From NCBI GenBank assembly GCA_034112345.1, contig JAWUVN010000021.1, forward strand, positions 1-38,688: a stretch of 38,688 bases of DNA, written 5' to 3'. The notes under the pieces are model-generated. The model did no database searches and was not told the origin of the DNA. It worked only from the letters and a program-made list of their open reading frames with translations. The position numbers and the translations under genes are program-made. The DNA comes from Bermanella sp034112345. Its GTDB lineage: Bacteria > Pseudomonadota > Gammaproteobacteria > Pseudomonadales > Oceanobacteraceae. Of this stretch, positions 31,157-38,688 are shown piece by piece (the stretch's first letter is position 1; every line of letters starts with the position of its first letter).

Positions 31157-31582
31157 ATGGCAGCTAAAAAAGCACCTGCGAAAAAAACAGCAGCAAAAAA
31201 AGCACCAGTAAAGAAAGCAGCCGCTAAAAAAGCACCGGTAAAAGCAGCCGCTCCTGCTAAAAAACTGACTGCTGTTAAAGATCGTTTTAACAAAACTCAA
31301 ATTCTTAATGAAATCGCTGAAAGTACTGAACTAAGCAAAAAACAAGTTCAAGCGGTTTTAGATAGCCTAAATGATGTAATTGAACGTCACGTTAAAAAAC
31401 GTGCTGTTGGTGAATTCGTTCTACCTGGTCTACTTAAGATTCAAGCTGTTAAAAAACCAGCTAAAAAAGCTCGTAAAGGCATCAACCCTTTCACTGGTGA
31501 AGAGACAATGTTCAAAGCGAAGCCTGCTTCAATCGCTGTGAAAATTCGTCCTCTTAAAAAGCTTAAAGAAATGGCTGAGTAA
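31157..31582 (+). CDS. HU-type nucleoid protein with histone-H1-like N-terminal tail
   Basis: 141 aa. Residues 1-38 are a Lys/Ala/Pro tail built from KKAPAKK/KKAPVKK-like repeats, as in histone H1 tails and the AlgP-type bacterial proteins. Residues about 46-141 are an HU/IHF fold: the helical dimer part FNKTQILNEIAESTELSKKQVQAVLD and then a DNA-binding arm region around KKARKGINPFTGEETMFKAKPA, which carries the conserved NPxTGE motif. It should bind and compact DNA non-specifically, with the tail strengthening binding. An AAGGAA ribosome-binding site, a plausible promoter and a strong terminator show an independent and probably highly expressed gene. Confidence 0.92.
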   Translation: MAAKKAPAKKTAAKKAPVKKAAAKKAPVKAAAPAKKLTAVKDRFNKTQILNEIAESTELSKKQVQAVLDSLNDVIERHVKKRAVGEFVLPGLLKIQAVKKPAKKARKGINPFTGEETMFKAKPASIAVKIRPLKKLKEMAE

Positions 31583-31598
31583 TTCAGAACATTTACTT

Positions 31599-31627
31599 TT
31601 AAAAACGGGCTTATGCCCGTTTTTTTA
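31599..31627 (+). terminator. Terminator of the HU-type gene
   Basis: AAAAACGGGC, a TTAT loop and GCCCGTTTTTTT form a classical GC hairpin with a run of seven T residues, 15 bp after the stop codon. Confidence 0.93.
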
Positions 31628-31664
31628 TGTCTGCCTATTTTTCACCATAACCTAAGAATAAAAA

Positions 31665-32441
31665 ATGAACAGCCAGCAAATTATTTTACGAATTATATGG
31701 GTCACAATGTGCCTTCCACTGCTTGTCATTTTTTTACCACTGGCAGTTTACGTCAAACGAACCACTATTCGTCTGCCTGAAGCCGAAGGTAAGCGCTCAA
31801 ACCAATTAGACGATGAGAATGCTATACGCTTATTACATATTGGTGAATCCACCGTTGCGGGTGTTGGTGTTAAATCGATTGCGTCTGGTTTTACAGTCAA
31901 AATTGCCTCCACTATTTCGGCTCACACAAACACATCCGTAACTTGGTCTGCATTTGGTGAGAATGGCATTCGTTTACATGAATTAAATGCGCGACTGCCA
32001 GAAGAAATTGAAAAACTAGCGGCTAATTGCTCAAGATCTGCTCAAAATAAAGACTATGATCTAGCAATCGTGACTATGGGAGTCAATGACAGCACCAAGT
32101 TTACATCGGTCAAACAATGGCGCTCTGCACTTATTGATACCATCAAAATTTTAAAAGCCAATACAGATGGGCCCATTTATTTTACTCAGGTTCCACCACT
32201 TTGGCAGTTCCCTGCCCTGCCGTCTCCACTAAAGCAGCTTTTAGGTATACGATCACTGATACTCGATAACGAGTTAAAAGCATTTTGTAATCAAAATAAT
32301 AACGTTTATTACGTAGGCTCAAAAATGAACGTTGAAAAAGAGATGATGGCCATTGATGGATACCACCCATCTGAATTAGGTTACCAGCAATGGGCCGAAC
32401 AAATTACAGATCAAATAACACCTACATTAAACCTAAATTAG
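31665..32441 (+). CDS. SGNH/GDSL-family hydrolase, membrane-anchored
   Basis: 258 aa. Residues about 5-30 are a hydrophobic anchor, so the catalytic domain is probably periplasmic. The four SGNH blocks are visible: block I as IGESTVAG (Ser62, a variant of GDSL), the block II Gly in FGENG (residues 98-101), block III as GVNDSTKF (Asn141), and block V as DGYHPSELGY (Asp231, His234). Members of the family hydrolyse esters or acyl groups from lipids and polysaccharides; the substrate cannot be told. The ribosome-binding site is poor. It follows the HU terminator by about 40 bp. Confidence 0.87.
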   Translation: MNSQQIILRIIWVTMCLPLLVIFLPLAVYVKRTTIRLPEAEGKRSNQLDDENAIRLLHIGESTVAGVGVKSIASGFTVKIASTISAHTNTSVTWSAFGENGIRLHELNARLPEEIEKLAANCSRSAQNKDYDLAIVTMGVNDSTKFTSVKQWRSALIDTIKILKANTDGPIYFTQVPPLWQFPALPSPLKQLLGIRSLILDNELKAFCNQNNNVYYVGSKMNVEKEMMAIDGYHPSELGYQQWAEQITDQITPTLNLN

Positions 32442-32472
32442 CTTAAATGTATTCACTGTAAATCAAGCACGC

Positions 32473-32502
32473 AATAAAAAAGCCATGATTCTCATCATGG
32501 CT
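32473..32502 (-). terminator. Terminator of the HIT-protein gene
   Basis: On the minus strand AGCCATGAT, loop GAGA and ATCATGGCT are followed by TTTTTT, 32 bp after the HIT gene stop. It lies between the convergent HIT gene and SGNH hydrolase gene and could also serve the plus strand poorly, since that side lacks a clean T run. Confidence 0.85.
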
Positions 32503-32533
32503 TAATCATTAAATAATCGACGTTTATGTGTAA

Positions 32534-32983
32534 TTAATACAATTCATCGCCACTTTTAGATTCTGAATCGACCACAAATCGGTCACTAAACAAACGTGTT
32601 AATTCTTCTACCATCTTGTCTAGCTCAGCTTTACCGTATGGTTTAGCCGTTACAGCACCCCAAATTGGCTTAGGCCAACATAAATCTTCTTTTTTACGTA
32701 CAACATGGTGAATATGTAACTGTGGCACGACATTACCTAACGCCGCGATATTCATACTATCGGCTTCAAAGTAATCAGACAGTCGCTGGCTCACATATGC
32801 CGATTCATCCGACTGTATGTAACGCTCTTCTGTTGAAAGCTGGTACAACTCACTTGTACTACCACGACGAGGGACTAAAATCACCCACGGAAACTGTGAA
32901 TCGTTCATTAATAATACGTCACATAATTTAAAGTGACCCAAATATACAGTGTCTTGTTGTAGCTGGGAGTCCAGTGTGTACAT
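32534..32983 (-). CDS. HIT-family protein
   Basis: A 149-aa histidine-triad nucleotide hydrolase or transferase of the kind common in gammaproteobacteria. The active-site segment is VPQLHIHHVVR (His90, His92, His93). Gln88 takes the place of the first His of the H-x-H-x-H triad, as in other members of this subgroup as I recall them, and DLCWPKPIWG downstream is also typical. ATG 32983 was chosen because of an AGGAG ribosome-binding site; the longer frame to 33037 would overlap the divergent gene. Nucleotide substrate (for example ApnA or AMP derivatives) not determinable. Confidence 0.87.
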   Translation of the reverse strand: MYTLDSQLQQDTVYLGHFKLCDVLLMNDSQFPWVILVPRRGSTSELYQLSTEERYIQSDESAYVSQRLSDYFEADSMNIAALGNVVPQLHIHHVVRKKEDLCWPKPIWGAVTAKPYGKAELDKMVEELTRLFSDRFVVDSESKSGDELY

Positions 32984-33031
32984 AATAACGCTCCTATGTT
33001 TTTGGTTATTTAACCAATAAGAGATCACAAG

Positions 33032-34252
33032 ATGCAATGGTTAAATAGCATAGACCTAATAAAAAATGAATTATGGCAAAACGACTACCCTTTTTTAAGC
33101 AAAGGGTTCTTATCTGCACTAGAACAGAGCAAGAGTATCAACGGCCAATCTGGCTGGGATAGCCATTATCTAGTTACATCGAGCCAATCAACCTTGGGTC
33201 AGCCATCATCAAATGATAACAATCTAGATAATAGTATAGACAGCAATGCTTCAAGTTGCGGGTCAAACGATGAAATCGACATGATCATTCCTGCTTTCAT
33301 CAAACACCATTCATACGGTGAATACGTATTTGATTGGGGTTGGGCCGAGGCCTACCAAAACCACGGCTTAGATTACTACCCAAAACTGGTTATTGCCGCC
33401 CCTTTTACACCCGCACAAGGCCCACGAATATTCGGCCCAAACACTTCTGAACTGACTCCCGATCAAGGCAAAACCATCAGCTTGGCAATTCAACAGCATT
33501 GTAAAGAGCACCACCTTAGCGGCGCCCATATTTTATTGTGTAACGATCAAGAGCGCGCGGCCCTACAAGGTAATAACTGGCATATCCGCAGCAGTGTGCA
33601 ATTTCATTGGTACAATTATGGCTACAACAGCTTTGATCACTTTTTATCGACATTTAAATCAAGAAAACGAAAAGCGGTCAACAAAGAAAGAGCATTTCTT
33701 CGCTCTCAAAACATTACAATCCAAAGAATATTAGGCAAAGATATAACAGAAGAGCAATGGTTGTTTTTCAACCACTGCTATCAAACTACCTATGAAAAAA
33801 GAGGCATGCAAGGCTATATCAATTTAAACGGCTTTAAAAATATGCAACAAGAAATACCTGATAGTTTATTCCTTGTTATGGCCTATCAAGAAAATACGCC
33901 TGTAGCATGTGCATTATATTTTAAAGACAGTGAAAATTTATATGGTCGTTACTGGGGCTGTGATAAAGACATTCCCGGATTACACTTTGAAGTATGCTAT
34001 TACCAAGGCATTGAATATTGTATCGAGAATTCAATTCCACATTTTGACCCAGGCACCCAGGGTGAACACAAAATAAGTCGAGGCTTTGAACCTGTATTTC
34101 GATATTCACTGCATCACCTACAACACGAAGGCTTCCACCATGCTGTGGGTGACTTTGTGAAACAAGAACGATATTCGTTAGAACACTACCAAAAAGAATG
34201 CTTTGAACGCTTACCGTTTAATGATGAGCACATGCCTCACTTGAAAGCGTGA
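33032..34252 (+). CDS. DUF482/COG3146 GNAT-like acyltransferase
   Basis: A 406-aa protein of the DUF482 family, which has two GNAT-like halves and is related to the FemABX type of peptidoglycan acyltransferases. Recognisable family segments are YGEYVFDWGWAEAY (residues 95-108), YYPKLVIAAPFTPAQGPRI, the SRKRKAVNKERAF basic helix and the C-terminal FDPGTQGEHKISRGF. Residues about 50-82 contain a Ser/Asn-rich low-complexity stretch that looks like an insertion in the N-terminal domain. It is divergent from the HIT gene with 48 bp between starts, a pairing that suggests a shared promoter region. Substrate unknown. Confidence 0.85.
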   Translation: MQWLNSIDLIKNELWQNDYPFLSKGFLSALEQSKSINGQSGWDSHYLVTSSQSTLGQPSSNDNNLDNSIDSNASSCGSNDEIDMIIPAFIKHHSYGEYVFDWGWAEAYQNHGLDYYPKLVIAAPFTPAQGPRIFGPNTSELTPDQGKTISLAIQQHCKEHHLSGAHILLCNDQERAALQGNNWHIRSSVQFHWYNYGYNSFDHFLSTFKSRKRKAVNKERAFLRSQNITIQRILGKDITEEQWLFFNHCYQTTYEKRGMQGYINLNGFKNMQQEIPDSLFLVMAYQENTPVACALYFKDSENLYGRYWGCDKDIPGLHFEVCYYQGIEYCIENSIPHFDPGTQGEHKISRGFEPVFRYSLHHLQHEGFHHAVGDFVKQERYSLEHYQKECFERLPFNDEHMPHLKA

Positions 34253-34313
34253 TATTTTTGAGGCGTGAACCAATCATCAACTCTGATATTTAAATCGTCA
34301 GAATGAAACACAC

Positions 34314-34961
34314 CTAGCACCAATTTTGCTCTAAAGGCTTAGCGTTAATTAATTCTTTAAGATTGGATTCAATAACACGGTATCCCACGTTACCAATTAG
34401 TTTTTGACGACCGTCATTAAATACCCACGCTGGGCTTACTGAAATTTGATAATCCAAAGCACGCTTAAAATCCATGTGTAAATCAGCATACGCTTGGCCA
34501 GTTTCTAAATAGGCTTTTACTGGCTCAAGGTCTATATCAATCAGACTAACAATCGACTCACACACAGATACCTTAGAGATATCCTTAGCTTCTAGAAAGA
34601 ATGCCGACCGTAAGGCGGATGCAATCCTTCTCGCTTGGTCGTAACCGTGAACAGCTTGCACCGCTTTAATAAACGTATGAGCAGTAATTGAAGTACTTGG
34701 CATCACCTTGGCCCAGGTATCTTTATGTAAATCAATTCCAAACTGTTCAGCTACCTCATTAACATGATCGGCATAACCCGAAAATCCACCTCGGTTTTCC
34801 CAACCTGCATTAATTTTTGGATGTACAGAAGCAAAATTCGGTAAAAAATGCATTTGTATATCCAGTTCATGACCTAACTGAGTATCAACCTCTTCTAAAC
34901 GTTTTTCATTCACAAACGCCCAGACACACAGTACATCTGAAAAATAATCAACTTTAAGCAT
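34314..34961 (-). CDS. DsbA/FrnE-family thioredoxin-fold protein
   Basis: 215 aa, no signal peptide, so cytoplasmic. The N-terminus KVDYFSDVLCVWAF has the DsbA-family (FrnE / 2-hydroxychromene-2-carboxylate isomerase) pattern, but the active site reads CVWA with only Cys12 and no second cysteine. That makes disulfide exchange by a CxxC mechanism unlikely and a glutathione-dependent or isomerase-like role possible. The C-terminal ISVSPAWVFNDG...GNVGYRV is the cis-Pro region of the fold. ATG 34961 with GAGAAG ahead is preferred to GTG 34973. It lies 59 bp after thiDE on the same strand and could be read through from it. Confidence 0.85.
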   Translation of the reverse strand: MLKVDYFSDVLCVWAFVNEKRLEEVDTQLGHELDIQMHFLPNFASVHPKINAGWENRGGFSGYADHVNEVAEQFGIDLHKDTWAKVMPSTSITAHTFIKAVQAVHGYDQARRIASALRSAFFLEAKDISKVSVCESIVSLIDIDLEPVKAYLETGQAYADLHMDFKRALDYQISVSPAWVFNDGRQKLIGNVGYRVIESNLKELINAKPLEQNWC

Positions 34962-35020
34962 GTCGCTTCTCACACAGATTTATCTATATTTTAATAATAG
35001 CCATAATTACACAACCAACA

Positions 35021-36568
35021 TTAGATATCACTAATATTAATCTGATTTAAATTAAACTGATCCTGATATCCAGAAGCCGTGCGCTCTGGATCTGCCGCTA
35101 AGGTAATTGCTGTAATCATTGCGATTCCATCTACCCCTGTTTGCTTAACAGTTTCAAATCGCTCTCCGTGAATACCACCAATAGCCACCATAGGAACATT
35201 AGGTAAATGAGCACGCCAATATTTAAGGCCTATAGGCCCCTCTGGCACCCAAGGCATATCCTTTGTTTGCGTTTCATAAACAGGCCCGAAGGCAATATAA
35301 GAGGGGTTAAGGGTTTTCGCCCTTGCTACTTCATAAAAGCAATGACTACTTAAACCAAGACGTAAACCTGCATGACTAATTGCGTTTAAGTCTGCATCAT
35401 CAATATCCTCTTGCCCTAGGTGCACGCCGTAAGCATCACATTCAATGGCCAGCTGCCAATAGTCATTAATAAACAACTGGCATCCGTATTGTTTAGCCAA
35501 CTTTACAGATTTAGTAATCTCACTCTTTAACGTATCACCTGTAAGATCTTTAATGCGTAATTGCACTACGGTAATACCCAAAGGTAAGAGCCGCTCAAGC
35601 CACTGTGCACGATCAACAATGGGGTATAAACCCAATGGTTGCTCACACCTAGGAAAACACAATGAAGTATCTACTGAAGTTTTAAAAACAAGCGGCAGCG
35701 TCACTGGCAATGAACCTTTGATATCTACGCTTTTTTGCTGATAAGCCTTAGGTGAAACCCATTTATCAAATCCAAGTGAACCCGTTTTTTCTGCAATTTT
35801 AAAAGGGGAACTCCAGCCTGTTTGCATTTGCATTTTAGCCATAATTACCGCATCGCCCTTACTTGCACTTAGCGCTAGGCTGGATGCAATCAATGACGCC
35901 ATCGCACAGCCGGTTCCCCTGCTGTATTCATGTTTATAAACCTTATGGCTTAAATAAAACTGAATTTCTTGGTCAGAAAAATAATCTAAAGATGGCTGTT
36001 GAGTATGACCACCCTTTATCAATACTGATTTTACTCCCACACTTAAAAAATATTCCGCTATTGATTCAATAGACATTTCATTCGTTTCTTTTACTTCACC
36101 TTTTAAAAGAGCAATCGCCTCATGAGAGTTAGGCGTTAGAACGTCTACAAATGGTAATAATAATTGCAAGCCTTTTAAACGGTTATCAAATTGCTCAATA
36201 TCACTACTACTGGCTGACAACACAGGGTCTAATACAATTTTTTTATGCTTAATAATAGAATGACTAATTAATATTTTTGCTTGGCCTGCATTCGCTAAAA
36301 GTCCAATCTTGATCACTGAACATGACGAGTGATTACTTAATGCATCAAGCTGACTGATAAATACATCATCAGACACGGCATTAAGAGAAGTGAATCCATT
36401 TTGAGATTGCGCCGTTGTGGCTGTAACACAACACAGCCCATGAACCCCCATTGATTCCAGCGCACGTAAATCTGCATGCACACCTGATAGCCCCATGGGG
36501 TCGGTAGCTGAAATAGTAATAACCGTAGGCTTGTTAATGACCGTCATTTTACTTTCGTTATTCATCAT
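35021..36568 (-). CDS. thiDE: ThiD-ThiE fusion: HMP(-P) kinase / thiamin-phosphate synthase
   Basis: 515 aa. Residues about 12-255 are a ribokinase-like HMP/HMP-P kinase (ThiD), with SATDPMGLSGVHADL, VLDPVLSASS, and the GTGCAMAS anion hole and catalytic region. Residues about 310-510 are thiamin-phosphate synthase (ThiE), a TIM barrel with YPIVDR, VQLRIKD (pyrimidine site), FINDYW, GVHLGQEDID, FGPVYETQTKD and AIGGIH. It makes HMP-PP and joins it to the thiazole made by ThiG. A linker of about 55 residues connects the two halves. The start overlaps the thiG stop (TAATG). Fusions of these enzymes are known in other bacteria; both active sites look complete. Confidence 0.95.
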   Translation of the reverse strand: MMNNESKMTVINKPTVITISATDPMGLSGVHADLRALESMGVHGLCCVTATTAQSQNGFTSLNAVSDDVFISQLDALSNHSSCSVIKIGLLANAGQAKILISHSIIKHKKIVLDPVLSASSSDIEQFDNRLKGLQLLLPFVDVLTPNSHEAIALLKGEVKETNEMSIESIAEYFLSVGVKSVLIKGGHTQQPSLDYFSDQEIQFYLSHKVYKHEYSRGTGCAMASLIASSLALSASKGDAVIMAKMQMQTGWSSPFKIAEKTGSLGFDKWVSPKAYQQKSVDIKGSLPVTLPLVFKTSVDTSLCFPRCEQPLGLYPIVDRAQWLERLLPLGITVVQLRIKDLTGDTLKSEITKSVKLAKQYGCQLFINDYWQLAIECDAYGVHLGQEDIDDADLNAISHAGLRLGLSSHCFYEVARAKTLNPSYIAFGPVYETQTKDMPWVPEGPIGLKYWRAHLPNVPMVAIGGIHGERFETVKQTGVDGIAMITAITLAADPERTASGYQDQFNLNQINISDI

Positions 36569-37431
36569 TAATTATTGTGCCAAAAAGGCGTTCCAATAAT
36601 AGGTGTACTGGCACTGGCTTTATTCTGTTCTGACATACAACCAGCTAAATAAGCCTTACGCCCTGATTCAATGGCTAACTTAAATGCTTCCGCCATTAAA
36701 ATACTATTTTGAGATTTTGCGACGGCTGTATTAAGCAGCACAGCATCAAACCCCATTTCCATGGCTTGAGCGGCGTGACTGGGTTTTCCGATTCCAGCAT
36801 CCACTATCAATGGTATATTTGGAAATCGATCTCGTAATAAACCTAATGCATAAGGGTTCATCAACCCTTTTCCTGTACCTATGGGTGCACCCCAGGGCAT
36901 TAATATTTTACAGCCAACACTTAATAACTTCTCACACAATACTAGGTCATCCGTACAATACGGAAACACATGAAACCCTTGACTGATCAATTCAGAAGCG
37001 GCCTCAACTAATTCAAATGGGTCAGGCTGCAAGGTATAGTCATCACCAATTACTTCTAATTTAATCCAATTAGTTTTGAATAACTCACGCGCCATTAAAC
37101 TAGTAGTAATGGCTTCTTTTGCACTATGACAACCTGCAGTATTGGGCAACAAAAAACGATTAGAAGACTGAAAAGATTGAATGAAATCAAAAAAATTCTC
37201 GTTATCTTTCATTCCTCCAGCAGCCGATTGCCTCCTTAATGAAATAGTCACCACCTGCGATTCAGCCGAATCAATAGACAACTGCATGTCTAATGGCGAA
37301 TCGTACATAGCGGTGCCAATAAAAAACCGGCTTTTAAGTTTGGCGCCACCTATGTCAAAAGTATCATCTAATAAATTGTCAATATCAGCTTTATCAATAC
37401 AAGCTGTGTGATCATTTGTTTTTCCATGCAT
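36568..37431 (-). CDS. thiG: Thiazole synthase ThiG
   Basis: 287 aa. Forms the thiazole phosphate of thiamin from deoxyxylulose phosphate, dehydroglycine and ThiS thiocarboxylate. The Schiff-base lysine is Lys124 in NWIKLEVIGD. NTAGC (residues 97-101), MPWGAPIGTGKG and the phosphate-binding IVDAGIGKPSHAAQAMEMG are conserved. About 20-25 residues longer than usual at the N-terminus, but the start is one base after the thiS stop and no better start follows closely. The family consensus VTVAIRR reads VTISLRR here. Confidence 0.96.
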   Translation of the reverse strand: MHGKTNDHTACIDKADIDNLLDDTFDIGGAKLKSRFFIGTAMYDSPLDMQLSIDSAESQVVTISLRRQSAAGGMKDNENFFDFIQSFQSSNRFLLPNTAGCHSAKEAITTSLMARELFKTNWIKLEVIGDDYTLQPDPFELVEAASELISQGFHVFPYCTDDLVLCEKLLSVGCKILMPWGAPIGTGKGLMNPYALGLLRDRFPNIPLIVDAGIGKPSHAAQAMEMGFDAVLLNTAVAKSQNSILMAEAFKLAIESGRKAYLAGCMSEQNKASASTPIIGTPFWHNN

Positions 37432-37432
37432 A

Positions 37433-37645
37433 TTATCCCCCCACCACAGCGGCTAAAAGTTCTATTTCATCACCTTCTTTTAAGACGTATTCAGCATAAC
37501 TTGTTTTATGAATAAATGTTAAATTGACCGCAGTAACTGAAGCATCAAGATTGAATCCATTCTTTGCCGCTTGTTCAAGCAATAAAATTGATAAAAGATA
37601 ACCATCATTGACTTGAAGTGGCTCACCATTAAAAATCACTTTCAT
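37433..37645 (-). CDS. thiS: Sulfur carrier protein ThiS
   Basis: A 70-aa ubiquitin-fold sulfur carrier ending in the required Gly-Gly, which is adenylated and thiocarboxylated before giving sulfur to ThiG. The acidic GDEIELLAAVVGG tail is typical. The start lies 17 bases inside the thiO reading frame and the stop is one base before thiG, so all three are translated from one message. Confidence 0.95.
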   Translation of the reverse strand: MKVIFNGEPLQVNDGYLLSILLLEQAAKNGFNLDASVTAVNLTFIHKTSYAEYVLKEGDEIELLAAVVGG

Positions 37646-38688
37646 AGCAAGCCTCTTTAGTTACATTTATTTCTTCATTTAATAAGTCATTATTTTTATT
37701 CGAATCTGTTAACGCTAAAAATTCGGATAAAGCGCTATCTATCACCGCAGGTGCAATTAAATACCCATGACGATAAAAACCATTAATGACAGTTAATCCA
37801 AATTTGGTTTCTACAAAAGGTTGGTGATCAAGCCTAGTAGGCCTAAGTCCGGTTCTCATATCCAGTATACGGGCCTCGGCAAAGCCCGAGTGCAAACTGA
37901 ACGCTGCCGACAGCAATTCTAAAGTTGAGCGAACGCTAATGGGGCCACTGTCACCGCTTTCTATTTCAGTTGCACCAATTATATAATTGTTATTTTCTCG
38001 CGGTGCAACATACAAGCGATACCTAGGATGCATCAACCTAACCATGTGATTAAAGTTGACTTGTGGCGCATGAACCAAAATTCGCTCGCCCCTTACACCA
38101 TGTAATCCATCAATGCTTTTATGAGCAGCTAGCCCTCTGCAGTCAAATATCCAATCATACGGTCGACGACAGCCATTACTTAAGGATAAAGATTGACTAG
38201 AAATAACATCAACCTTTTGATTTTCCCACTTTCCTTTTGTTTTAATCACTCTATGCATCGCCGCCAATAATTGATGGCTGTCTAATTGCGCTTCATTTTT
38301 TAGCAGTACCGCCTCTGAAAAATTTATCAGTTCTGGCTCATATGTATCTACGGGTACAGTCTGACAAGATTCATTAAAATCATCACCCAGCTTAGACTTT
38401 ACACTAGAAATAAATTGATTAAGACTCCCTTCATCTTGAGCATGATGTACAACTAAGGTGCCGTTATTCTTAAAGAATACGCTTTCTCCATAGCTTTCGC
38501 GTAACTGCTTTATAATTTCAGGCCATAAACCTAAACTTTTAACGCCTAATTGATAAACACCATTATCCGCAGTTTCTAACTCCGACATAGGTGCCAACAT
38601 ACCCGCTGCAGTATATGAACAAGACTTTTTATCCTGATCTGGTTCATACACCGTAACCGAATAACCAAGTCTAATAAGCTGATATGCG
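37629..38688 (-). CDS. thiO: Glycine oxidase ThiO, N-terminus beyond the window
   Basis: A FAD-dependent amine oxidase that gives dehydroglycine for ThiG in the oxygen-dependent thiamin route. About 353 residues are visible. The frame is open to the window edge, where it reads AYQLIRLGYSVTVYEPD, the end of the FAD Rossmann unit; only the GxGxxG start is missing. Typical DAO-family features follow: AGMLAPMSE, GVRGERILV, LMHPRYRLYVAPR, IIGATEIES, GLRPTRLDHQPF and NGFYRHGYLIAP. Use of ThiO instead of ThiH implies aerobic thiazole synthesis. It overlaps thiS by 17 bp. Confidence 0.95.
   Translation of the reverse strand, partial: AYQLIRLGYSVTVYEPDQDKKSCSYTAAGMLAPMSELETADNGVYQLGVKSLGLWPEIIKQLRESYGESVFFKNNGTLVVHHAQDEGSLNQFISSVKSKLGDDFNESCQTVPVDTYEPELINFSEAVLLKNEAQLDSHQLLAAMHRVIKTKGKWENQKVDVISSQSLSLSNGCRRPYDWIFDCRGLAAHKSIDGLHGVRGERILVHAPQVNFNHMVRLMHPRYRLYVAPRENNNYIIGATEIESGDSGPISVRSTLELLSAAFSLHSGFAEARILDMRTGLRPTRLDHQPFVETKFGLTVINGFYRHGYLIAPAVIDSALSEFLALTDSNKNNDLLNEEINVTKEACYESDF

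Noticed and set aside
37629..38688. TPP riboswitch for the thiamin operon
   Set aside because: It would lie upstream of thiO, beyond the right edge of the window. Nothing like the THI box is visible inside.

Overview
The window is 38.7 kb of AT-rich chromosomal DNA from a Gram-negative gammaproteobacterium. The evidence is a complete ybgC-tolQRAB-pal-cpoB operon, ruvCAB, the BAM lipoprotein BamC, several lipoproteins and outer-membrane proteins, and Pseudomonas/Oceanospirillales-like gene order (cpoB, tRNA-Lys, nadA, bepA, a TusA-like gene, a PerM-like gene, dapA, bamC, an MBL hydrolase). Low GC and this synteny suggest a marine Oceanospirillales-type organism. That is inference; no species can be named from the sequence. 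I see no prophage, insertion sequence or CRISPR array.

Layout. 1-285: the 3' part of tRNA-Asn and two identical tRNA-Pro(UGG) genes. 572-6238 (minus strand): an FKBP-type lipoprotein, a small Cys-rich lipoprotein, a small outer-membrane protein, and then the MBL hydrolase, bamC, dapA, a PerM-like permease and a TusA-like gene. 6322-7749 (plus): bepA, tail to tail with nadA. 8948-9207: two identical tRNA-Lys(UUU) genes with a promoter and a terminator. 9311-16524 (minus): ruvC-ruvA-ruvB-ybgC-tolQ-tolR-tolA-tolB-pal-cpoB, with short gaps or overlaps.

16707-27638 is an accessory-looking block between ruvC and aspS, where many gammaproteobacteria have only yebC. Its core is a four-gene plus-strand unit (16707-22758). 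It encodes a membrane-anchored class III aminotransferase, a PHP phosphoesterase-GT4 glycosyltransferase fusion, a phosphatidylserine-decarboxylase homologue and an Mpo1/DUF962-like membrane protein. All four point to chemistry on lipids or membrane headgroups. I do not know this combination as a described pathway, and it is the best candidate here for a new system. The block also carries ugd, a Tas-type aldo-keto reductase, two small unknown proteins, a Cys-rich lipoprotein and a DUF3301 protein.

27838-34252: aspS (with residues expected of a non-discriminating enzyme), an HPt/HD-GYP protein with degenerate catalytic positions, an HU protein with a histone-H1-like tail, an SGNH hydrolase, a HIT protein and a DUF482 acyltransferase-like protein. 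34314-38688 (minus): a DsbA/FrnE-like protein and the thiamin operon thiO(partial)-thiS-thiG-thiDE. The thiO 5' end lies beyond the window, so any TPP riboswitch would be outside it.

Starts were moved inward from the longest frame wherever a ribosome-binding site, family length or neighbouring stop codon supported a shorter protein.
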